From Bathymodiolus brooksi (Eukaryota > Mollusca > Bivalvia > Mytilida > Modiolidae), in contig OY804590.1 in the NCBI GenBank assembly GCA_963680875.1, positions 24,118,640-24,182,639 on the forward strand: a stretch of 64,000 nucleotides of DNA. Reading direction: 5' to 3'. The notes under the pieces are model-generated. The model saw only the letters and a list, made by a program, of their open reading frames with translations. It made no database searches and was not told the origin of the DNA. Position 1 is the stretch's first letter; each line of letters starts with the position of its first letter. The translations under genes and the position numbers were made by a program. Below are positions 57,601-64,000 of this stretch, one piece after another.

Positions 57601-60600
57601 CCTTTGGTATCATTTGGTCATGATGTTGTCTGTACTTCTTCGATTGACGGCTTACCCCTTTGTTCGATTGATGGCTTACCCCTTTGGTATCTTTTGGTCA
57701 TGATGTTGTCTGTACTTCTTCGATTGACGGCTTACCCCTTTGGTATCTTTTAATCATGATGTTGTCTGTACTTCTTCGATTGACGGCTTACCCCTTTGGT
57801 ATCTTTTGGTCATGATGTTGTCTGTACTTTTTCGATTAACGGCTTACCCCTTTGGTATCTTTTGGTCATGATGTTGTCTGTACTTCTTCGATTGACGGCT
57901 TATCCCTTTGGTATCTTTTGGTCATGATGTTGTCTGTACTTCTTCGATTGACGGCTTACCCCTTTGGTATCTTTTGGTCATGATGTTGTCTGTACTTCTT
58001 CGATTGACGGCTTACCCCTTTGGTATCTTTTGGTCATGATGTTGTCTATACTTCTTCGATTGACGGCTTACCACTTTGGTATCTTTTGGTCATGATGTTG
58101 TCTCTACTTCTTTGATTGACGGCTTATCCCTTTGGTATCTTTTGGTCATGATGTGGTCTGTACTTCTTCGATTGACGGCTTACCCCTTTGGTATCTTTTG
58201 GTCATGATGTTGTCTGTACTTCTTCGATTGATGGCTTACCCCTTTGGTATCTTTTGGTCATGATGTTGTCTGTACTTCTTCGATTGACGACTTACCCCTT
58301 TGGTATCTTGTGGTCATGATGTTGTCTGTACTTCTTCGATTAACGGCTTATCCCTTTGGTATATTTTGGTCATGATGTTGCCTGTACTTCTTCGATTGAC
58401 GGCTTACTCCATTGGTATCTTTTGATCATGATGTGGTCTGTACTTCTTCGATTGACGGCTTACCCCTTTGGTATCTTTTGGTCATGATGTTGTCTGTACT
58501 TCTTCGATTGATGGCTTACCCCTTTGGTATCTTTTGGTCATGATGTTGTCTGTACTTCTTCGATTGACGGCTTACCCATTTGGTATCTTTTGGTCATGAT
58601 GTTGTCTGTACTTCTTCGATTGATGGCTTACCCCTTTGGTATCTTTTGGTCATGATGTTGTCTGTACTTCTTCGATTGACGGCTTACCCCTTTGGTATCT
58701 TTTGGTCATGATGTTGTCTGTACTTCTTCGATTGACGGCTTACCCCTTTGGTATCTTTTGGTCATGATGGTGTCTGTACTTCTTCGATTGACGGCTTACC
58801 CGTTTGATATCTTTTGGTCATGATGTTGTCTGTACTTCTTCGATTGACGGCTTACCCCTTTGGTATCTTTTGGTCATGATGTTGTCTGTACTTCTTTGAT
58901 TGACGGCTTATCCCTTTGGTATCTTTTGGTCATGATGTTGTCTACTTCTTCGATTGACGGCTTACCCTTTGGTATCTTTTGGTCATGATGTTGTCTGTAC
59001 TTCTTCGATTGATGGCTTACCCCTTTGGTATCTTTTGGTCATGATGTTGTCTGTACTTCTTCGATTGATGGCTTACCCCTTTGGTATCTTTTGGTCATGA
59101 TGTTGTCTGTACTTCTTCGATTGACGGCTTATCCCTTAGGTATATTTTGGTCATGATGTTGCCTGTACTTCTTCGATTGACGGCTTACTCCTTTGGTATC
59201 TTTTGATCATGATGTGGTCTGTACTTCTTCGATTGACGGCTTACCCCTTTGGTATCTTTTGGTCATGATGTTGTCTGTACTTCTTCGATTGACGCCTTAC
59301 CCCTTTGATATCATTTGGTCATGATGTTGTCTGTACTTCTTCGATTGACGGCTTACCCCTTTGGTATCATTTGGTCATGATGTTGTCTGTACTTCTTCGA
59401 TTGACGGCTTACCCCTTTGGTATCTTTTGGTCATGATGTTGTCTGTACTTCTTCGATTGACGGCTTACCCCTTTGGTATCATTTGGTCATGATGTTGTCT
59501 GTACTTCTTCGATTGATGGCTTACCCCTTTGGTATCTTTTGGTCATGATGTTGTCTGTACTTCTTCGATTGACGGCTTACCCCTTTGGTATCATTTGGTC
59601 ATGATGTTGTCTGTACTTCTTCGATTGACGGCTTACCCCTTTGTTCGATTGATGGCTTACCCCTTTGGTATCTTTTGGTCATGATGTTGTCTGTACTTCT
59701 TCGATTGACGGCTTACCCCTTTGGTATCTTTTAATCATGATGTTGTCTGTACTTCTTCGATTGACGGCTTACCCCTTTGGTATCTTTTGGTCATGATGTT
59801 GTCTGTACTTCTTCGATTGACGGCTTACCCCTTTGGTATCTTTTGGTCATGATGTTGTCTCTACTTCTTCGATTGACGGCTTACCCCTTTGGTATCTTTT
59901 GGTCATGATGTTGTCTGTACTTCTTCGATTGACGGCTTACCCCTTTGGTATCTTTTGGTCATGATGTTGTCTGTACTTCTTCAATTGACGCTTACCTCTT
60001 TGGTATCTTTTGGTCATGATGTTGTCTGTACTTCTTCGATTGACGGCTTACCCCTTTGGTATCTTTTGGTCATGATGTTGTCTGTACTTCTTCGATTAAC
60101 GGCTTACCCCTTTGGTATCTTTTGGTCATGATGTTGTCTGTACTTCTTCGATTGACGGCTTACTCCTTTGGTATCTTTTGGTCATGATGTTGTCTGTACT
60201 TCTTCGATTGACGGCTTACCCCTTTGGTATCTTTTGGTCATGATGTTGTCTGTACTTCTTCGATTGACGGCTTACCTCTTTGGTATCTTTTGGTCATGAT
60301 GGTGTCTGTACTTCTTCGATTGACGGCTTACCCCTTTGATATCTTTTGGTCATGATGTTGTCTGTACTTCTTCGATTGACGGCTTACCCCTTTGGTATCT
60401 TTTGGTCATGATGTTGTCTGTACTTCTTTGATTGACGGCTTATCCCTTTGGTATGTTTTGGTCATGATGTTGTCTGTACTTCTTCGATTTATGGCTTACC
60501 CCTTTGGTATCTTTTGGTCATGATGTTGTCTGTACTTCTTCGATTGACGGCTTACCCCTTTGGTATCTTTTGGTCATGATGTTGTCTGTACTTCTTCGAT

Positions 60601-61235
60601 TGACGGCTTATCCCTTAGGTATATTTTGGTCATGATGTTGTCTGTACTTCTTCGATTAACGGTTTACCCCTTTGGTATCTTTTGGTCATGATGTTGTCTG
60701 CACTTCTTCGATTGAAGGCTTACCCCTTTGGTATCTTTTGGTCATGATGTTGTCTGTACTTCTTCGATTGCCGGCTTACCCCTTTGGTATCTTTTGGTCA
60801 TGATGTTTTCTGTACTTCTTCGATTGCCGGCTTACCCCTTTGGTATCTTTTGGTCATGATGTTGTCTCTACTTCTTCGTTTGCCGGCTTACCCCTTTGGT
60901 ATCTTGTGGTCATGATGTTGTCTGTACTTGTTCGATTGCCGGCTTACCCCTTTGGTATCTTTTGGTCATGATGTTGTCTGTACTTCTTTGATTGTCGTCT
61001 TACCCCTTTGGTATCTTTTGGTCATGATGTGGTCTGTACTTGTTCGATTTCCGGTTTACCCCTTTTGTATCTTTTGGTCATGATGTTGTCTGTACTTGTT
61101 CGATTGCCGGCTTACCCCTTTGGTATCGTTTGGTCATGATGTGGTCTGTACTTGTTCGATTGCCGGCTTACCCCTTTGGTATCTTTTGGTCATGATGTTG
61201 TCTGTACTTCTTCGATTGACGGCTTACCCCTTTGT
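54601..61235 (+). repeat. 56-bp satellite array derived from the Penelope 3' end, about 118 copies
   Basis: The monomer runs GGTCATGATGTTGTCTGTAC, TTCTTCGATTGACGGCTTAC, CCCTTTGGTATCTTTT. It matches the Penelope tail end (for example 49,422-49,484) in order: TG-T(G/C)CATnnTGTTGTCTGTnCTTCTTCGAT, ACGG, TACCCCTTTGGTATCTT. It has substitutions and a short deletion between ACGG and TACC. Some monomers are 52-55 bp. Internal duplications show as shared scars: CCCCTTTGTTCGATTGATGG at 57,655 and 59,636 (about 1,981 bp apart), and TACTTTTTCGATTAACGG at about 54,673 and 57,825. Open frames here are repeat read-through. Confidence 0.97.
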
Positions 61236-61238
61236 TTG

Positions 61239-61492
61239 TTTGTTTTATGGTGTTTAACGCCACTTTCAGCAATATTTGAGTTATATCGTGGCGGTCAGTT
61301 TTATTGGTGGAGGAAACAGGAATATCCGGAGAAAACCACCGACCATGGGCAAGCAACTGGTAAACTTTATTACTTGTGGCTGCGAGTCGAGTGCACCCTT
61401 TTTGTAATTTATAAAGCCGGGCGCGAACCCACGCCGTATTGGTGATAGGCTTGTATGAGTTGTTAGGTAATCCAGCTACCTAACTCATTGAG
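61239..61492 (-). mobile_element. SINE family 1b, reverse copy ending the 56-bp array
   Basis: GGTGTTTAACGCCACTTTCA, GGTGGAGGAAACAGGAATAT, CCATGGGCAAGCAACTGGTA, GGGCGCGAACCCACGCCGTA, and a reversed head CTACCTAACTCATTGAG. The last 56-bp monomer is cut at CCCCTTTG by the insertion. Confidence 0.88.
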
Positions 61493-63436
61493 GGGTAATC
61501 AGAACTCATTATTCAAAGAAAATAACGATGTTGTTAAAATATTTAAGAGATATAAAAGATATTTTATAATCATTGAAGTTTGTACGAAAGGACACCATTT
61601 TAACTGCCTTAAGGGGAAATAACTACAACAAAGACATATAATTTAAGAATTAAAGTAGGAAATGTGCAAATGGTCTATATTGATTGCGCCAAATGATTTT
61701 AAATAGAATTGCTTGCTTTTAATTTTTTCAAAAGGTGGTAAACTGGTAATCACAACCATATATCACAATTGGTCTGCACAAATACATTGAGATTACAACA
61801 TAATAAAGATGAACATTTACAGAGTTGACGTTAGGTAACAATCACTCAGTCACTCCTAACAAAATAAGAAACATTGTTTGGCGACAGAGACACACAAATT
61901 CTGAATATTCCAGAAATTGTAAAATTATACATCTATGCATGCCGCATATCAGTCTTTTTTTCTTCTTTTTTTCTGTTTTGTTTTGGGTAAAAGGACATAT
62001 CATTTCCTCTTTGTATTCCTTCTATCTATTTGGTGTCATGCAAAGACGATTTCAGCTTACACACTGAGTAAAAGAAGATTCTGAATTACTGTTGGGCGGA
62101 TATCTTGAATATCTGTGCAATCTATAATTCTTGAGTAAAGGTTTATCTTTAAAGTTGACCTGAATGGGATTGCATTAAATAATAAATATATATTATCGTG
62201 CACTCGCTCTATTTGAGCAGTCAAATTGCATTGGCTGTATAATGTTTTGATATATGCGGCCAATGACCGATAAATAGATTTGCTGGTGCCCCTTTTGCAT
62301 GTTTTACCGGTTGAGCTCTGGGACACTAGTTGTAAATCAGTTCACTTCCTGGTGACAATATTTATCAGAAGGGGAAATCAAGAGATAATTGAATAATTTA
62401 TTAATTAATTAAAAATATCACCGCTTAAGGATTAATGTGATTTTCGGCAGGATAATTGCAATATTAATGCAGTGTCTTAAAATATATAGTTTATGCATAC
62501 TCGGCGCAGAAAATTAGATTCATTATCTAAATTAAAAAACGCACTTCGTATAAACAGCCAATCAAATAAGATCTCAGTTCCCAAAATTTATTTCTATGGC
62601 CCTACAAAGTTAAACGCCATTTTAACACAACTTAGATGTAGAGTTTCTTTCCTCAACCATGATCTATGCAAAGTAAATATCCTATCTAGTCCAGCATTGA
62701 AGCTGCGGCGCACATCAAGAAGATGCGAACCACTTCATTTTTGTTTGTAGCAAATATTCTGAAATAAGAAACGACTTGTTTCTCAGCATAATCAATTTGT
62801 CTCAATTGATCAATACTTCACTTCTCACATCAGGAAGAGAAACATTAAGTTATGCAAATAATTGCTTTATTTTTTATTCAGTTTTTCGATTCATAAAAAG
62901 GTTAAGCGATTTCTAATCGCTTAAATGTACTAACCAAACATCATCCAGCACCCATGCACATACACACAGGTTTTCCTCATTTCTTTTTCTTCTTTCATTA
63001 TTTTCAACGTCTGTTATATGATACAATTGTACTTTTATTATTTTCTTGTGCATTCTCAACATAATGTAATAATAATTGTATATATAGGAGAAGACTCCAA
63101 AAGTTGGTCAAACTTGTGTCTGATCCTCATTGTATTATTGATCAAATAAAATAATTATAAACTAAACTCGGCACAAAACTAGGAAATGCTTGGTTAACCA
63201 AAACTCGCCTTCGTCCCAGTTATAATGCCCCATATACCTTATATATTTGTATATTAAGACATAACACTAATATTATTTAACCTAGGTGATTTTGGCTCTT
63301 CTGTTTAGGACATTTAATTTTCTTTCTCTTAAAAACTTTTAAATTAATTAGCTCTCTAATCTGTTGACCTTTGAAGGTCATTCCAGAAACATGTCGTGCC
63401 CAAAAATGTATAAAATTTCGTTTTTATTCTTAGCAA
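61493..63436. other. Spacer without recognised genes
   Basis: AT-rich. The minus frame 62,326-62,057 (89 codons) and plus frame 62,493-62,750 (85 codons) have no domain I recognise. A fragment similar to the block A/B left edge (GGTGATTTTGGCTCTTCTGT, then TCATTCCAGAAAC) is at about 63,285-63,400. Confidence 0.4.
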
Positions 63437-63632
63437 AGGGAGGTAATCAGAATCCGTATATCGAAAAAGAACAGGACAACACAATGGCCAAAAGAAAAAG
63501 TACAAAAGGACAAGCAACGATCTATAAAACATACATATAAAACTAAAGACCGAATAACACGAACCCCACTAAAAACCGTGGGTAAACTCAGGTGCTCCGG
63601 GAGGATAAACAGTTCCTGCTCCACTAGGGAAG
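63437..63632 (-). mobile_element. Penelope 3'-tail, reverse copy
   Basis: GGTAATCAGAATCCGTATAT, ACAAAAGGACAAGCAACGAT, CGAATAACACGAACCCCACT, CAGGTGCTCCGGGAGG, CAGTTCCTGCTCCACTAG: a complete reversed tail. Confidence 0.88.
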
Positions 63633-63819
63633 CAATGCAAAGTTCCAGCTATTAATAATCAGCCTTTGGTCCCGAGTCAGTTAGACTCTCTGGCTGATAT
63701 ATCAGGACTTAGGGCCGATGAGGGATCTCATATGAAAAGGGCCATGTGACTTTCTCTATGTATCGATTTCCATTTTTACGGCATTATCATGACAGCCATG
63801 CATTTATATTTATTAAATA
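63633..63819. other. Spacer
   Basis: No recognised feature. Confidence 0.4.
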
Positions 63820-63965
63820 ATATTGAATATGAGCACATAATTGAACTGCTAATAAAATGTTTATGTATATAACAGTTACATTTTATTAAAGGATATTGAA
63901 TATGAGCACATAATTTACTGATAATAAAATGTTTATGTATATAACAGTTAAATTTTATTAAAGGA
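63820..63965 (+). repeat. Two-copy ~73-bp tandem duplication
   Basis: ATATTGAATATGAGCACATA, then AATAAAATGTTTATGTATAT, then AACAGTTA(C/A)ATTTTATTAA is present twice, at about 63,820 and 63,893. Confidence 0.9.
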
Positions 63966-63967
63966 TA

Positions 63968-64000
63968 TTGATTGATTGATTTTTGGTGTTTAACGCCACT
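63968..64000 (-). mobile_element. SINE tail running off the window
   Basis: GATTGATTGATTTTTGGTGT, TTAACGCCACT is the reversed family-1 tail; the rest lies outside. Confidence 0.8.

Noticed and set aside
55932..60131. Frames with repeated [13 protein letters not shown] peptides
   Set aside because: They are the 56-bp satellite read in one frame and derive from a non-coding retroelement tail.

Overview
The window looks like intergenic DNA from a bivalve mollusc, possibly a mussel. It is AT-rich and carries no confident single-copy host gene. It is packed with tRNA-derived SINEs whose tails end in GGCGTTAAACACCA or GGCGTTAAACAACAATCACTCACTC, a Penelope-like reverse transcriptase and its many short 3' tails, and very long tandem arrays. 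The bivalve assignment rests on my memory of these repeat families and could not be searched.

Main object, 1,322-12,299: a decayed but fully bounded Polinton/Maverick-type element (adintovirus-like DNA transposon). It has ~510-bp terminal inverted repeats and a perfect 6-bp target duplication, AACGGA, at 1,316-1,321 and 12,300-12,305. It sits inside a GGNCATTTGGTCCAG minisatellite present on both sides in the same orientation. From left to right it holds a TATA promoter, a zinc-finger family-B DNA polymerase with an endonuclease-like insert, a zinc-finger FtsK/HerA-type packaging ATPase, a truncated small basic protein, an AT-rich block with a nested inverted-repeat insertion, a conserved protein of unknown role, a CRE+TATA promoter, a C2H2 zinc-finger ORF running into a CARD-like domain, and a histone-type 3' stem-loop. 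All recognised genes are on the + strand and nearly all are broken. Capsid, protease and integrase genes were not seen. The CARD-like gene and the transcription-factor-motif-rich inverted repeats are the most unusual parts.

12,300-21,255: SINEs, a 19-bp array, a small palindromic-end repeat, a fold-back repeat region and a 77-bp array containing a perfect 19-bp hairpin. 21,619-38,935: a 17-kb satellite of 79-bp monomers with higher-order repeats (27-, 14- and 10-monomer periods). It is embedded in a dispersed repeat that also exists nearby without the array. 38,936-42,800: SINEs and a degenerate mollusc-type dispersed repeat.

42,800-63,640 is dominated by one Penelope-like element family. 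It contains a broken near-complete RT copy on the minus strand (43,300-45,743), many 5'-truncated 3' tails, a segmental duplication whose two halves are each other's empty site for two insertions, and a 6.6-kb, 56-bp array (54,600-61,235) whose monomer is a modified copy of the Penelope 3' end. A second piece of the same element's N-terminus, split by a SINE, lies at the window start (60-538). SINEs, Penelope tails and tandem amplification together explain most of the DNA outside the Polinton.
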